Counted from the stretch's first letter, positions 10,428 through 21,897 are shown. The stretch: DNA of 64,000 bases from JACXVD01 sp020446665 (GCA_041396905.1 JAWKXQ010000001.1:248001-312000), one strand, 5' to 3'. Made by a program: numbers and translations. The notes: generated from the letters alone by a model not told the origin.

Positions 10428-11090
10428 TTAGCGGCAGAAACCGCCGCCGCCTTGTTCCAGATGGAAATGGTCGTGATGGGCCGCATTATATTGCGGACCC
10501 AGCACCGTGCCGAACCGCTTGCAGGCGCTTTTGTGCACGACCCGCAGAAATTCGCGTTCCGCGGCAGAGCCATTGCTCCAGTCGCCGATCACACTGATCC
10601 GGCGGCCATCTTCGAGCACAAAAGCTGCCACGTCGATGGCTTCCGCCCGCGCATGGGCTGAGCGTTTGGAGGACCCCGCCACATTACGGCAGGCATAGGA
10701 CCCCATGGTCTCGATCCGGGCCAGCGGGCTGCCCAGCAATTGCCGTGCGGCGCGATCCACGCCGAAGCGGGCCCAGCCGGAAAAGGCCGTGGCCGTGGGG
10801 CAAGCCACCGGCCCCAGATTGCTAAGCTCGAAATGTCCCTGATCCCCGCGCAGTTTTGAGATGCGCACGGAATTGAGGGTGGAGCATCCGGCGCCGAAAT
10901 ACTGATCGGGCAGGGGGGAGAAATTCGCTCCGGCATTATCCAGCTGCGACAGGCATTGTCGCGCGCTGGCGCTGACCGCCACCGGCGCGCTGGTTGTGCG
11001 CGGCTTGTCACCTGTGCCCCGGCCATCGGGAACAAGGTTACAACCACTCAGCGCCAGCAGCGCGGCACAGCTTGCAAACAACCGGAACAT
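10428..11090 (-). CDS. extensin-like C-terminal domain lipoprotein
   Basis: A 220-residue exported protein: lipobox LALSGC (Cys about 17), a short linker, then an extensin-like domain. Features are CSTLNSVRI, ACPTATAFSGWARF, the SAHARAEAIDVAAF segment and AAHHDHFHLEQGGGGFCR at the end. The His/Asp pattern (HA..EAIDVAAF and HHDHFH) resembles zinc D-Ala-D-Ala peptidases of the M15/LAS group, so a peptidoglycan role in the envelope is plausible. The gene converges with the LuxR-type regulator, with a 13-bp gap. Confidence 0.85.
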   Translation of the reverse strand: MFRLFASCAALLALSGCNLVPDGRGTGDKPRTTSAPVAVSASARQCLSQLDNAGANFSPLPDQYFGAGCSTLNSVRISKLRGDQGHFELSNLGPVACPTATAFSGWARFGVDRAARQLLGSPLARIETMGSYACRNVAGSSKRSAHARAEAIDVAAFVLEDGRRISVIGDWSNGSAAEREFLRVVHKSACKRFGTVLGPQYNAAHHDHFHLEQGGGGFCR

Positions 11091-11168
11091 GGGAATCCTG
11101 ATCCCAAATTCTGGTTAATGGCCAGCTAGGGGTAATGGTTAACGCTGGGATAAGGGTTGGTCCGCACC

Positions 11169-11540
11169 CTAGCCAGCATCTTCCACCTGCTGCCACAATT
11201 CGATCTTCACCCCATCAGGGTCGAGCAACCAGGCAAATTTGCCATAACCTTCATCCACGCTGTCGAGAATATCGACGCCCTTGGCTTTCAATTCCGCGAC
11301 AAATTCATCGAGATCATCGACCCGCAGGTTGATCATGAAGCCACCTTGCCCCGGCTTGATATAGGTATCGTCGGGGAAGTGACTGATCAGCGAATAGGGG
11401 GCTTCGCTCTGGTCTTCGCTCCACGCCATTTGCGGGCCATATTCGCCATCCAGCCCCAGCGTGTCACGATACCATGCGCGCGTCGCTGCGGGGTCTTTGA
11501 CGACATAGAATACGCCGCCCAGTCCAGTGATCTTTGCCAT
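11169..11540 (-). CDS. VOC family (glyoxalase/bleomycin resistance-like) protein
   Basis: A 123-residue VOC-fold protein made of two beta-alpha-beta-beta-beta modules: GGVFYVVKDPAATRAWYRDTLGL in the first, and NLRVDDLDEFVAELKAKGVDI with KFAWLLDPDGVKIELWQ in the second. The Glu of KIELWQ is the usual metal ligand. The substrate is unknown. ATG 11540 with a GGAGG site is chosen over an upstream ATG at 11594. It is divergent from the CHAT gene, with about 140 bp between starts. Confidence 0.85.
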   Translation of the reverse strand: MAKITGLGGVFYVVKDPAATRAWYRDTLGLDGEYGPQMAWSEDQSEAPYSLISHFPDDTYIKPGQGGFMINLRVDDLDEFVAELKAKGVDILDSVDEGYGKFAWLLDPDGVKIELWQQVEDAG

Positions 11541-11679
11541 GCACCTTGCCTCCAACACGCCGCCTCGGGGGCAAGGAATGACAATTGCCGTCACAAACAG
11601 GCAGGCTGCGTCATTCCCCTTGCCAAGGGGCCCCGCTCACATAGACTCTGCGGCAGAAATTGCGAAGGGGGATGCTGCT

Positions 11680-14619
11680 ATGGCCAGACGCAAGCAAGTT
11701 ACCGGGCGGCTTTGTGCCTTGCTCCTGGCTGGTGCGGCCATGCTTCCCTTCGCAGCACCGGTGCAGGCTCAGCACGCTTCGCTTGACCACGATGGCCGGG
11801 TGGACGCCGATCTGGAGGTCGAGCGTTACAATAGCGCGATCATTGCTGCCGATGAAGGGGAAGAGGTCGAAACGGCCATTGCCCTGTTCCGCTTTCTTGA
11901 ACAACGAGGGACGGAAGTCAGCGACTCAGCCTATAATGAAGCGGGCACCACCATCCTGATCCATATGGCGCTGGGATATGACCCCAAAGACGTGCGCGGC
12001 CAGATACGTCGGTACCTGGACGGGCGGATCGCGGAGTTTGAAAGCCGGGGGGACGCCTTTCTGGAACTGCGGTTCCGTGTCCTGCGCTATTACTTCCTGC
12101 CCAAAGATATGCGCCTGGGCGAAGCGCGGCTGATCCATCGTAAGGCTGCGGAAAAAGGCATGCTGGATAGCCATCCGGCAGGGCAAGCGCGCAGCTGGAT
12201 TGCCGTGGCCAGCGACGATCTGCTGGAAGAAGGGCGCATTGAAGAAGCCCTGCAGGCGCAGGACGATACTTTCTATGAACTGGAACTCGCCGGTCTGGAC
12301 AAGAGCCTGCCCAGCTGGTCGCAAAAGCTTGATTATGCCGAAACGCTGACGCTGGCGCGGCGCGATGAGGATGCGGATGCCCTGTTCGAGCATCTGTTCT
12401 CCATTTCCGCCCCCGGATCGCGGGAGTTGCAGCTGGCGCAGAACCAGGCGGCCTTTTACCGCAATATCGCCGGCCGGTTTGCCGCCGCGGAAAAGCCCGG
12501 CGAATATGCCGCGCGCGAAGGCGAGCGTTTGCTCAGCCGTGCATCCATCGCCACGCAAAAGGCACGCTACAATTATGCGCTGGCCTTGCTGGGGCAGGGC
12601 AAGGCAGAGCAGTCGCTCCCCTATTTCGAGGAAGCGCTGCCGCTGCAGCGCGAAGCGGAGGCGAATTCGTGGACGGGCCATAGCGCACGTGCCGACACGA
12701 TCATTTTGCTGACCACGCTTGCGCGGGCCCGGGCGCAGGTGCCCGGCCATGAAGAGGCCGCGCTGGATGCGGCGGAAGAAGCGGCAGAGCGGCTGCGGGA
12801 ACGCAAGCGCAAGCGGCTCGAATCCTCGCAGGAAGCAGACCCTGCCTCTGCCGCCATAGCGCGCGCCATTGCCAAGGGGGATCGGCGCGATCCCTTGTCC
12901 TCGGGCTATGACATGGTGCTGTTTGCGGGCTGGGCTGCGCGCAATCTGGGCGATCGACCGCTCGACAGTGCCTTTCGTGCAGCACAGGACCTTACGCTGT
13001 CCGACGCGGGCAATGCCATCAGTGAAGCGGCGGCCCGCGACATTGCCGGAGACGGTCCGCTGGGGGATCTGGTCCGCGAAAGGCAGGATATTGCTGCGGC
13101 CATTGTCGCCGGGACGCAGGCCTATCGCGACACCTCGCTGAGCAGCAATACCGATGCGGCCAGCCAGCAGCGTGACGAACTGGACCAGCTGGGCAAGCGG
13201 CTTGCCGTGCTGGATGCGCAATTGCAGCGAGATTTTCCCGACTACAACGCGCTTGTCTCGCCGCAATCCATGTCAGTGGCAGATTTGCAGAAGATATTGG
13301 CGCCCGATGAAGTGATGCTGCTGATCCTGCCATCGGAAGGGTCGCATTACATTTTCGCCATTTCGGCCACCGCTGCGAAATGGCACCGGATCGATGATGG
13401 GGCAGAGGCGATTTCCGGTCTGGTCGGGCGGCTCAAATGCCGCATCGACGAAGCGACTTGTGATGTTGACGAATTGGAAGCGGCCTATGCGGCAGAGGAT
13501 CGCAGCGCGCCGAGCCCGATTGACGAATATTTCCCGCGCTATGACCGTGCGGCTGCCTATGATCTGTACCGGATCCTGATTGCGCCTGTCGCTGATGTCC
13601 TGCCAGAGGGTGGCCGGGTCTATACCGTGGCCAGCGGCCCGATTGCCGGATTGCCGCTGGCGGTGCTGGCCGTTTCCCCGCCTCAGAATGATCCGGAAAG
13701 CGGCATAGCGGCCGATTTGCAGGCGACTGACTGGCTTGGGCGGCACATGGCCTTTATCACCCTGCCATCGGTATCTGCGCTGGGGCTGGCGCAGCGGATG
13801 GAAACTCAGGCGGCCGATGATTCCGACCGTCCGCCGCTGATCGCCTATGGTGCGCCCGAACTGCTTGGCTCGGGCACTGCTGCCGCGCGGGGCGGGGACG
13901 AGCAGCGCCGCCGCCGGGGCGGGGCGAGCGTGCGGGCGGCCAATCTGACCTGGGCCGATGGTGAGCGCACCATGGCCTCGGTCGATAAGTTGCGGCGGCT
14001 GGACCCGCTGCCCGGTACGCTGGAGGAATTGCGCAATCTGGCAGCGGATATCAGCAGGGGCACCGGCCTGCGCATGGGCCGCGATGCGACGGAGAGCGCG
14101 GTGAAGGCTGACCGTGACCTGCCTCGCGCCCGCACTGTCGTCTTCGCCACCCATGGCTTGCTGCCGGGTGAGATGGGTGTGGGGTCCGAGCCGGGCCTTG
14201 TCCTCACCCCGCCGCAAACGGCCAGCTTGCTCGACGATGGCCTGCTCACCGCCAGCGAAGCCGCCAATCTCTCGCTCAGCGCGCGCTGGGTGGTGCTGTC
14301 CGCCTGCAACACCGCAACGCCGGGGGCGCGGGACGGGGGCGGGGAGTCGCTCTCCAGCCTTGCGCGCAGCTTCCTCTATGCCGGGGCGCAGAACCTGCTG
14401 GCGAGCCATTGGCGCGTGGCCGACGATGCGACCGCCGCGCTGACGGTGGAGACGCTTTCCAGCCGTGACCTCACCCCCGCATTGGCGCTGGCCCGGGCGA
14501 TGGAGGTGGTGCGCAGCGGCAAGCATCCCGATGGCAGCCCGGTGAAGGGCTGGAAACCGCATTGGGCGCATCCCGCCAGCTGGGCACCCTTCACCCTCAT
14601 CACCAACCGCGACCGCTAG
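11680..14619 (+). CDS. secreted TPR-CHAT caspase-like protein
   Basis: A 979-residue protein with a Sec signal (LLLAGAAMLPFAAPVQAQ, cleaved near residue 31), a long helical TPR-like middle (about 60-520) and a C-terminal CHAT domain. The caspase-type dyad is visible as His825 (FATHGLLPGE) and Cys876 (LSACNTATPG), followed by SLARSFLYAGAQNLLASHW. CHAT proteases cut target proteins, sometimes after activation by partners bound to their TPRs. The signal peptide places this one in the periplasm or outside. An in-frame extension to 11527 lacks the signal and is rejected. No partner is obvious nearby. Confidence 0.9.
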   Translation: MARRKQVTGRLCALLLAGAAMLPFAAPVQAQHASLDHDGRVDADLEVERYNSAIIAADEGEEVETAIALFRFLEQRGTEVSDSAYNEAGTTILIHMALGYDPKDVRGQIRRYLDGRIAEFESRGDAFLELRFRVLRYYFLPKDMRLGEARLIHRKAAEKGMLDSHPAGQARSWIAVASDDLLEEGRIEEALQAQDDTFYELELAGLDKSLPSWSQKLDYAETLTLARRDEDADALFEHLFSISAPGSRELQLAQNQAAFYRNIAGRFAAAEKPGEYAAREGERLLSRASIATQKARYNYALALLGQGKAEQSLPYFEEALPLQREAEANSWTGHSARADTIILLTTLARARAQVPGHEEAALDAAEEAAERLRERKRKRLESSQEADPASAAIARAIAKGDRRDPLSSGYDMVLFAGWAARNLGDRPLDSAFRAAQDLTLSDAGNAISEAAARDIAGDGPLGDLVRERQDIAAAIVAGTQAYRDTSLSSNTDAASQQRDELDQLGKRLAVLDAQLQRDFPDYNALVSPQSMSVADLQKILAPDEVMLLILPSEGSHYIFAISATAAKWHRIDDGAEAISGLVGRLKCRIDEATCDVDELEAAYAAEDRSAPSPIDEYFPRYDRAAAYDLYRILIAPVADVLPEGGRVYTVASGPIAGLPLAVLAVSPPQNDPESGIAADLQATDWLGRHMAFITLPSVSALGLAQRMETQAADDSDRPPLIAYGAPELLGSGTAAARGGDEQRRRRGGASVRAANLTWADGERTMASVDKLRRLDPLPGTLEELRNLAADISRGTGLRMGRDATESAVKADRDLPRARTVVFATHGLLPGEMGVGSEPGLVLTPPQTASLLDDGLLTASEAANLSLSARWVVLSACNTATPGARDGGGESLSSLARSFLYAGAQNLLASHWRVADDATAALTVETLSSRDLTPALALARAMEVVRSGKHPDGSPVKGWKPHWAHPASWAPFTLITNRDR

Positions 14620-16091
14620 GCGGGCAGCGGCTCTGCCCGCCGTGTCACCTTGCTGATCAGCCAGATGGCGAGCCACGCAGCGACAAAGCCGGGCAGGATC
14701 TCATAGAGTCCTTCGCCGCCCATGAAGCTCTGGTTCCAGCCCAGCGCGATCCATGCGGCGACCACGCCTGCGCCTGTCACCAGCCCCGCCAGCGCACCCC
14801 AGCCGGTCATGCCGCGCCATGTCAGCGAGAGGATCACCAGCGGGCCGAACGCCGCCCCGAAACCGGCCCAGGCATTGGCGACCAGCCCCAGCACTTCGCT
14901 GTTCGGATCATTGGCGATCACACCCGCCACCACCGCCACCAGCAGCACGCAGGCGCGCCCGGCATTGACCATTTCCCGCTCGCTCGCATCGCGACGCAGG
15001 AACAGGCGGTAGAAGTCCTCTGTCAAGGAACTGGAGGCGACCAGCAATTGCGAGCTTACCGTGCTCATGATGGCTGAGAGCAGCGCGGCCAGCAGGAAGC
15101 CTGTGACAATGGGTGAGAACAGCGCACGGGCGAGCAGTAGGAAGATCGTCTCCGGGTCTGCCAGCGTCAGCCCGTTGCTTTCCACATAGGCGCGCCCCGT
15201 CAGCGCGATGGCCATTGCGCCCGCCAGCACCAGCGCCATCCAGATCATCGCGATATTGCGCGACGCGGGAATCGTTTCGACATTGCGCACCGCCATGAAG
15301 CGGGTCAGGATATGCGGCTGCCCGAAATAGCCCAGCCCCCATGTCACGGCAGAGAGGAAGCCGAACAGGGTCAGCCCGCCAACCATGTCCAGCAGCGCCG
15401 GATCGGCCGCGTCCAGCACCACACCGGTTGCCTGCATCCCGCCCAGATCGCCGACCACCACCAGCGGCATCAGGATCAGGGCAGTGACCATGATCAGCCC
15501 CTGCACCGCATCGGTCAGGCTCACCGCCAGAAAGCCGCCTATCATCGTATAGGCCACCACCACGCCCGCCGTCAGCCACACGCCGGTGAGGTAATCGCCA
15601 TGCGGCCCGGTGCCCAGCAGGCCGGGGAACATCTCGGCAAACATCTTGCCTCCGCCCACCAGCCCGCTGGCCGTATAGACAGCGAAGAACACCACGATGA
15701 TCGCGGCAGAGGTGACGCGCAAGGCCGTGGCGCTTTGCGGGAAACGGTTGGCGAGGAATTGCGGGATGGTCAGCGCATTGCCGATCCGCTCCGTCTGTTC
15801 GCGCAGGCGCGTGGCAACGACGATCCAGTTGGTGAAGGCCCCGGCAAACAGCCCGATTGCCATCCACCCCACGATCAGCCCGCCCGCATAGACGGCGCCG
15901 GGCAGGCCCAGGAACAACCAGCCCGACATGCCCGTCGCCCCGGTCGTGAGCGCCGCCACCACCGGCCCCAATTGCCGCCCGCCCAGCAGATAGCCCTCGC
16001 TGTCCGAGGTCGAATGCCGCCAGGCGTAAAGCCCGATGCCAAGCATGGCGAGGAAGTAGAGGGCGAGGGTGATATATGTGGCGCTGTTCAT
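14616..16091 (-). CDS. putP: sodium/proline symporter
   Basis: A 491-residue sodium:solute symporter with about 13 hydrophobic segments. Diagnostic stretches are GGRQLGPVVAALTTGATGMS near the start (sodium-site region), SGLVGGGKMFAE, GALLAALLSAIMSTVSSQLLVASS (TM8 sodium ligands) and FGAAFGPLVILSLTWRGMT. The pattern matches PutP, which imports proline with sodium. ATG 16091 is chosen over 16127 because MNSATYITLALYF begins the first membrane helix. Its stop codon overlaps the stop of the convergent CHAT gene. The proline dehydrogenase gene is not in the window. Confidence 0.92.
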   Translation of the reverse strand: MNSATYITLALYFLAMLGIGLYAWRHSTSDSEGYLLGGRQLGPVVAALTTGATGMSGWLFLGLPGAVYAGGLIVGWMAIGLFAGAFTNWIVVATRLREQTERIGNALTIPQFLANRFPQSATALRVTSAAIIVVFFAVYTASGLVGGGKMFAEMFPGLLGTGPHGDYLTGVWLTAGVVVAYTMIGGFLAVSLTDAVQGLIMVTALILMPLVVVGDLGGMQATGVVLDAADPALLDMVGGLTLFGFLSAVTWGLGYFGQPHILTRFMAVRNVETIPASRNIAMIWMALVLAGAMAIALTGRAYVESNGLTLADPETIFLLLARALFSPIVTGFLLAALLSAIMSTVSSQLLVASSSLTEDFYRLFLRRDASEREMVNAGRACVLLVAVVAGVIANDPNSEVLGLVANAWAGFGAAFGPLVILSLTWRGMTGWGALAGLVTGAGVVAAWIALGWNQSFMGGEGLYEILPGFVAAWLAIWLISKVTRRAEPLPA

Positions 16092-16234
16092 GCCGCGCCT
16101 TGTGGCGGATAGGGCGGGGCAGAGCAAACCGCGCCTGTGGACGGGCGGATTCGCACGCGATCCCGCGCGGCGCTGTCACACTTGTCACACTGTCCAGAGC
16201 CGGAAAAATCGGGGCTGGAGAGTGCGGCTTTCTT

Positions 16235-16505
16235 TAGAGCACTTTCCGACCAATCTGGATCACCGTGATTGCAGCAGGAAGCTTCTCGGCAAGGAGCCTT
16301 GTGCAGGGCGGGCTGGTTGCCCGCACCAGCAAGGAGACGCTGTCCGAGGAGCTTCCTGCTGCAACCCTGCTGGGGCGGGCCCCTTTTGGCCGATTGCGGC
16401 GTCTCTCGTCGGTCACCATGCTACGGCATGGCTCCCTCCTCGATCCTTGCACTCGGCCAAAATCGGCTCCGTCACGGTGACCCAGATTGGTCGGAAAGTG
16501 CTCTA
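16235..16505. repeat. 271-bp MITE-like element with nested inverted repeats
   Basis: The ends form an inverted repeat of about 34 bp with one mismatch (left TAGAGCACTTTCCGACCAAT; right is its complement ending GCTCTA). Inside lies a second inverted repeat (16269-16289 with 16344-16364, one mismatch) enclosing a third hairpin, and further in a TTTTGGCCGA/TCGGCCAAAA pair. No transposase is encoded. The TA termini would fit a TA-targeting (IS630/mariner-like) parent, which is inference. Open frames across it are by-products of the palindromes. Confidence 0.8.
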
Positions 16506-16570
16506 GGCTGAAGAAGGGGGATCGCGCGGTCATGAACCCCGCTTTAGCGCGGGGGAGGGGAGTAGGAAAA

Positions 16571-18259
16571 TCAGTCCTCTTCGCCCGCCGCGCCCAAACC
16601 CGCGAGGTCAGAGTTGACGGTGGCCAGATCACGCGCAAAGCCGGGGTGGTCCGGCCATTCTTCGACCAGCGCCGCCATCACCTCTTTTGCTTTGAGAAAA
16701 TGGGATCGGGCAAGGTCTGCCTTGCCTTCGGCCAATGCCAATTGTCCCAGTTCATAATTGCTGAAAAACAAATCACGCTGCCACTGGCTATTGCCCGGCT
16801 CCACGGCAGCGAGCTTTTCGCGGATGGCAAGGCCGCTCTCAAAGTGAGTGCGGGCAGCGGCGAGATTTCCGGCGGTCATTTCGAGATCGCCGAGCTTGTT
16901 GTGGCTGACGGAGAGATCGCGTCGCCACTCACTATTGCCCGGCTCCATGGCAGCGAGCTTTTCGGCGATGGCAAGGTCGCTTTCAAAGCGAGTGCGGGCA
17001 GCGGTGAGGTTCCCGGCGGCAATTTCGAGATCGCCGAGCATTTCATGGCTAACGGAGAGATCGCGTTGCCACTGACTATTGCCCGGCTCCATGGCTGCGA
17101 GTTTTTCGGCGATGGCAAGGCTGCTCTCAAAGCGGGTGCGGGCAGCGGCGAGGTTTCCTGCGGCCATTTCGAGATCGCCGAGCTTGACATGGCTGACGGA
17201 GAGATCGCGTTGCCACTGGCTATTGCCTGACTCCATGTCTGCGAGCTTTTCGCGGATGGCAAGGCCGCTCTCAAAGCGGGTGCGGGCAGCGGCGAGGTTT
17301 CCGGCGGCAATTTCGAGATTGCCGAGCTCTTCATGGCTGACGGAGAGATCGCGCTGCCACTGGCTATTGCCCGGTTCCATAGCAGCGAGGTTCTTGATGA
17401 TAGCGAAGGCCGATTCATATTCGGATTTTGCTGCCGTCAAATCTCCCTTGACCAACATAAGATTGCCAAACTCACCGTGCAGCACCATGCGGTCATGGTC
17501 TGATTTGACCTGTTGCAGCCCGTTGCGCAGGCACAATTCTGCGCTGGCAAGCGTGTCATATATGGCCCTCAACCTGCCGAGCTGGACCCAGGACCAGAGG
17601 TCGCTCGGGTCCAGTTCCGTAGCGCGCTTGAAATGCTCCATCGCTCTGGACGGGCTGACGGGCAGCGCAAGATAGGCGGCATCGCGTAATTCGCTGGCGG
17701 CACATTGCACAGCTTCCTCGGCAATTTCCGCTTTGCGGTCTGATGCTGCGATAATCTGGCCATCATCAATCAGCCGGGCGATTTTGCGGATGCGCGGATC
17801 GTCGGATTGCGCCGCACGGTCTGCGGCCAGAGCAAATTCAGCGGCTTCGCGCGGGCTGACCTTTTGGCCACTTTCTCGCTTAATGCCCAAAGCCTTGTGA
17901 TAACGCGCCAGCAATTCGCCTGCCACCTTTCCGGCGATGAGATCGGAGATGGCTTGCTCATGCTTGTCCCGCTCTATGGCTTGGAGGAGTTCATCCTTGC
18001 GTTCATCATTCCGGCCATCAAGTGCGGCGAAAGATGCATTGGCGTGCTGGCGGTCCTTTTCCGCCTGTTCTTCAGAGTAAGGCTTTGGCTGGAAGAAAGT
18101 GAGGATCGCCGAAACTGCACCAAGGCCAGAACACAGCGCCGTAATTGTCAGCCATGGATTGGGAGCGGCCCAAAGCCAATCGAGCGAAGTGGGGAAGCCG
18201 ACTGGCGGATTGGCAATGGCCAATTGCGCCGCTGTTGCAGCGCCGCCTATCCCAGCCAT
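16571..18259 (-). CDS. TPR protein with near-identical 48-residue repeats
   Basis: A 562-residue protein. One hydrophobic segment (WLTITALCSGLGAVSAILTF, about 36-55) suggests membrane anchoring. A charged coiled-coil-like region (60-160) leads into TPR repeats. Residues 297-488 are four 48-residue units, each starting GNSQWQRDLSVSH and ending in REKLAAMEP-like sequence, flanked by one degenerate unit on each side. This repeat is common in TPR proteins that act as protein-interaction platforms. ATG 18259 is the only ATG; the frame stays open upstream to a stop near 18354 with hydrophobic sequence, so the N-terminus could be longer from a non-ATG start. Confidence 0.8.
   Translation of the reverse strand: MAGIGGAATAAQLAIANPPVGFPTSLDWLWAAPNPWLTITALCSGLGAVSAILTFFQPKPYSEEQAEKDRQHANASFAALDGRNDERKDELLQAIERDKHEQAISDLIAGKVAGELLARYHKALGIKRESGQKVSPREAAEFALAADRAAQSDDPRIRKIARLIDDGQIIAASDRKAEIAEEAVQCAASELRDAAYLALPVSPSRAMEHFKRATELDPSDLWSWVQLGRLRAIYDTLASAELCLRNGLQQVKSDHDRMVLHGEFGNLMLVKGDLTAAKSEYESAFAIIKNLAAMEPGNSQWQRDLSVSHEELGNLEIAAGNLAAARTRFESGLAIREKLADMESGNSQWQRDLSVSHVKLGDLEMAAGNLAAARTRFESSLAIAEKLAAMEPGNSQWQRDLSVSHEMLGDLEIAAGNLTAARTRFESDLAIAEKLAAMEPGNSEWRRDLSVSHNKLGDLEMTAGNLAAARTHFESGLAIREKLAAVEPGNSQWQRDLFFSNYELGQLALAEGKADLARSHFLKAKEVMAALVEEWPDHPGFARDLATVNSDLAGLGAAGEED
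16796..17371 (-). repeat. four tandem 144-bp coding repeats
   Basis: Four in-frame units of 144 bp (48 codons) with high DNA identity, each containing the complement of GCCACTGGCTATTGCCCGGC or a close variant. Such homogeneity suggests recent duplication or gene conversion, and copy number is likely to vary between strains. Confidence 0.85.
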
Positions 18260-18352
18260 GGACAGGCTGATCGCTAATGATCGAGTGAGCTTTATCGGAC
18301 CAAAACCCCCTATTGCTATGAATTTAGGAAGTATTGGGGCGAACTCAAGTGG

Positions 18353-19366
18353 TTAATCCTCCACCCGCCACCATTGCACCAGCAGAATGTTCAGATCGCC
18401 CTTGGGTTCGAAATTCTGTTTGCGCACTTCAAATCTTGTGTCGCTGACTTTCTTCACCCCGTCCATGCAGAAGCTGACGAGATTGTCGGGGCTGCTCTTG
18501 TCCACGACCAGCCGGAAATCCTTGATCGGGCCGCGCCAGTTGGCGCCGGTGGAGAGGATGTAGCCGATCCAGGTTTCGCCGTAATAGGCCTCGCCATTGG
18601 GGGCTCTGGCCTTCATTTCGGCATCGCGGCGGTCGAAGCCGGCGAGGAAGCTGTCATCCACGCACCAGCGCTGGCGATATTCCTGCAAGCCTTCGGGATA
18701 GTCATTGCGCGGTCCGGGATAGAGCATCCCGCCCACGCTGCCGCCGTTGATCGGTTTGTAGCGATGGCTGACATGCACCGCCTTGCGCGCGGGGAAGGTC
18801 TGCGTGCGCACGATATGGCGCTGCACCTGCCAGACGGGGAGCCATTCCGTGCCGTAAATGCTGTCGCGCTTGATCAAGCCTGCTGCTTCCAGCCTTGCCA
18901 GCTTCTCGGGTGGCATCTTGTCCAGCGCCTGCGGCAGGTCAGCGGGGCCATACCACAGCACAGGCAGCTCCTCTGTTTCGACCTTGGCGGTCACATCCTT
19001 GCCGCCGATCATGGCGCGGTCGCTGGCGGTCCATTCCACCTCTTCGCCATCGACTGTCGTGCGGAACTTCAGCTGGTCCCAATCGGGCATGGCACGGTAG
19101 TAGTCGTAATAGAGCCCCTTCTCCGGCAGGGGAGGCAGCGGGAAAGAGATCGTCAGTTCGACGTCTTTCTCGGACTGGTTGGTGTAGGTGTAGTCCACCC
19201 GCACTTCCGCTTCGGAGATATAGAGCTCCTCCGCATCCATGCTGATCGCGTCATTCTGTTTGAGCACCAGCCCGCCAACGGCCCATTCGGCCTCGCTATC
19301 ATTGGCGAGGGCTGGGAGGGCAAAGGCCAATAGCGGCGCGGCGAGCAGGGTGCTGGCGAGTCTCAT
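18353..19366 (-). CDS. DUF4424 family exported protein
   Basis: A 337-residue protein with a clear signal peptide (STLLAAPLLAFALPALAND, cleaved about residue 22). The body matches DUF4424: GGLVLKQNDAISMDAEELYI, VDYTYTNQSEKDVELTISFPLP, and a closing FEPKGDLNILLVQWWRVED. It is expected in the periplasm with a mostly beta structure; no function is known for the family. It is preceded by the gene for an AhpD-like protein on the same strand, with a 62-bp gap. Confidence 0.87.
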   Translation of the reverse strand: MRLASTLLAAPLLAFALPALANDSEAEWAVGGLVLKQNDAISMDAEELYISEAEVRVDYTYTNQSEKDVELTISFPLPPLPEKGLYYDYYRAMPDWDQLKFRTTVDGEEVEWTASDRAMIGGKDVTAKVETEELPVLWYGPADLPQALDKMPPEKLARLEAAGLIKRDSIYGTEWLPVWQVQRHIVRTQTFPARKAVHVSHRYKPINGGSVGGMLYPGPRNDYPEGLQEYRQRWCVDDSFLAGFDRRDAEMKARAPNGEAYYGETWIGYILSTGANWRGPIKDFRLVVDKSSPDNLVSFCMDGVKKVSDTRFEVRKQNFEPKGDLNILLVQWWRVED

Positions 19367-19428
19367 GGCCTGCAGGATGCCTCATGGGCAGCCGCGCGGC
19401 AATCACAGGGATTGTGGGGGAAGTAGCC

Positions 19429-19776
19429 TCAGGCTTCTTCCGCAAACTGATCATAGGCGCGCAAGGCATCAGCGGCATACATCACCGAGGGGCCGCCGCC
19501 CATATAGATCGCCATGCCGATCGCCTCGCTCACTTCCTTGCGGGTGGCGCCGAGATTGACCAGCGCCTTGGCATGGAAGCCGATGCAGCCATCGCAGCGC
19601 AGGGCAACGCTGATGGCCATGGTGATCAGTTCCTTGGTCTTGGCATCCAGCGCGCCATCTGCGCCTGCTGCCTTGGACATGGAATAGAAGCCCGCCATGG
19701 TTTCCGGCTCCACTTCGCGCAACTCTGCGGTGTAGGCGGAAATGTCGGCGATCATCGCCTTGTAATCCTTGGGCAT
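19429..19776 (-). CDS. carboxymuconolactone decarboxylase/AhpD-like protein
   Basis: A 115-residue helical protein with the AhpD-type redox motif CDGCIGFH (Cys61, Cys64, His68), followed by AKALVNLGATRKEVSEAIG. The CxxC plus downstream His fits a peroxidase-linked thiol function more than true carboxymuconolactone decarboxylation. It is cytoplasmic. It lies 26 bp downstream of typA on the same strand and may be cotranscribed. Confidence 0.88.
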   Translation of the reverse strand: MPKDYKAMIADISAYTAELREVEPETMAGFYSMSKAAGADGALDAKTKELITMAISVALRCDGCIGFHAKALVNLGATRKEVSEAIGMAIYMGGGPSVMYAADALRAYDQFAEEA

Positions 19777-19802
19777 GGCGGGCTCCTTGTAAAATCAGCC
19801 TG

Positions 19803-21629
<1,827 letters not shown>

Positions 21630-21897
21630 GATGCTGGCTTTCGATAATTGACTGGGCGGCGTGCAGATGCTGCACCCGCGAACTGGCGCGCCCCTATACG
21701 TTGACCGCCGTAGCGGCAAGGGACAATCGCCCCGTTGCAGTTGTGACTAATTCGCCACAGGAGCGGTTTAGCGCCGGAAAACAGGTATTTTCGCTATTGC
21801 TATTGCCCCGCTGCGGCCTATTCATAGGCGCAGGGAAAAGCGGTTAAGTCGTCACGGGGGATGTGATGGCACCGCCTTGATCGAGAGAGGTACCTTC

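Noticed and set aside
16069..16638. Open frames in the 16235-16505 element that share LEHFPTNL-like ends
   Set aside because: The similar ends are the two arms of the inverted repeat read in opposite directions; they are not a protein family.
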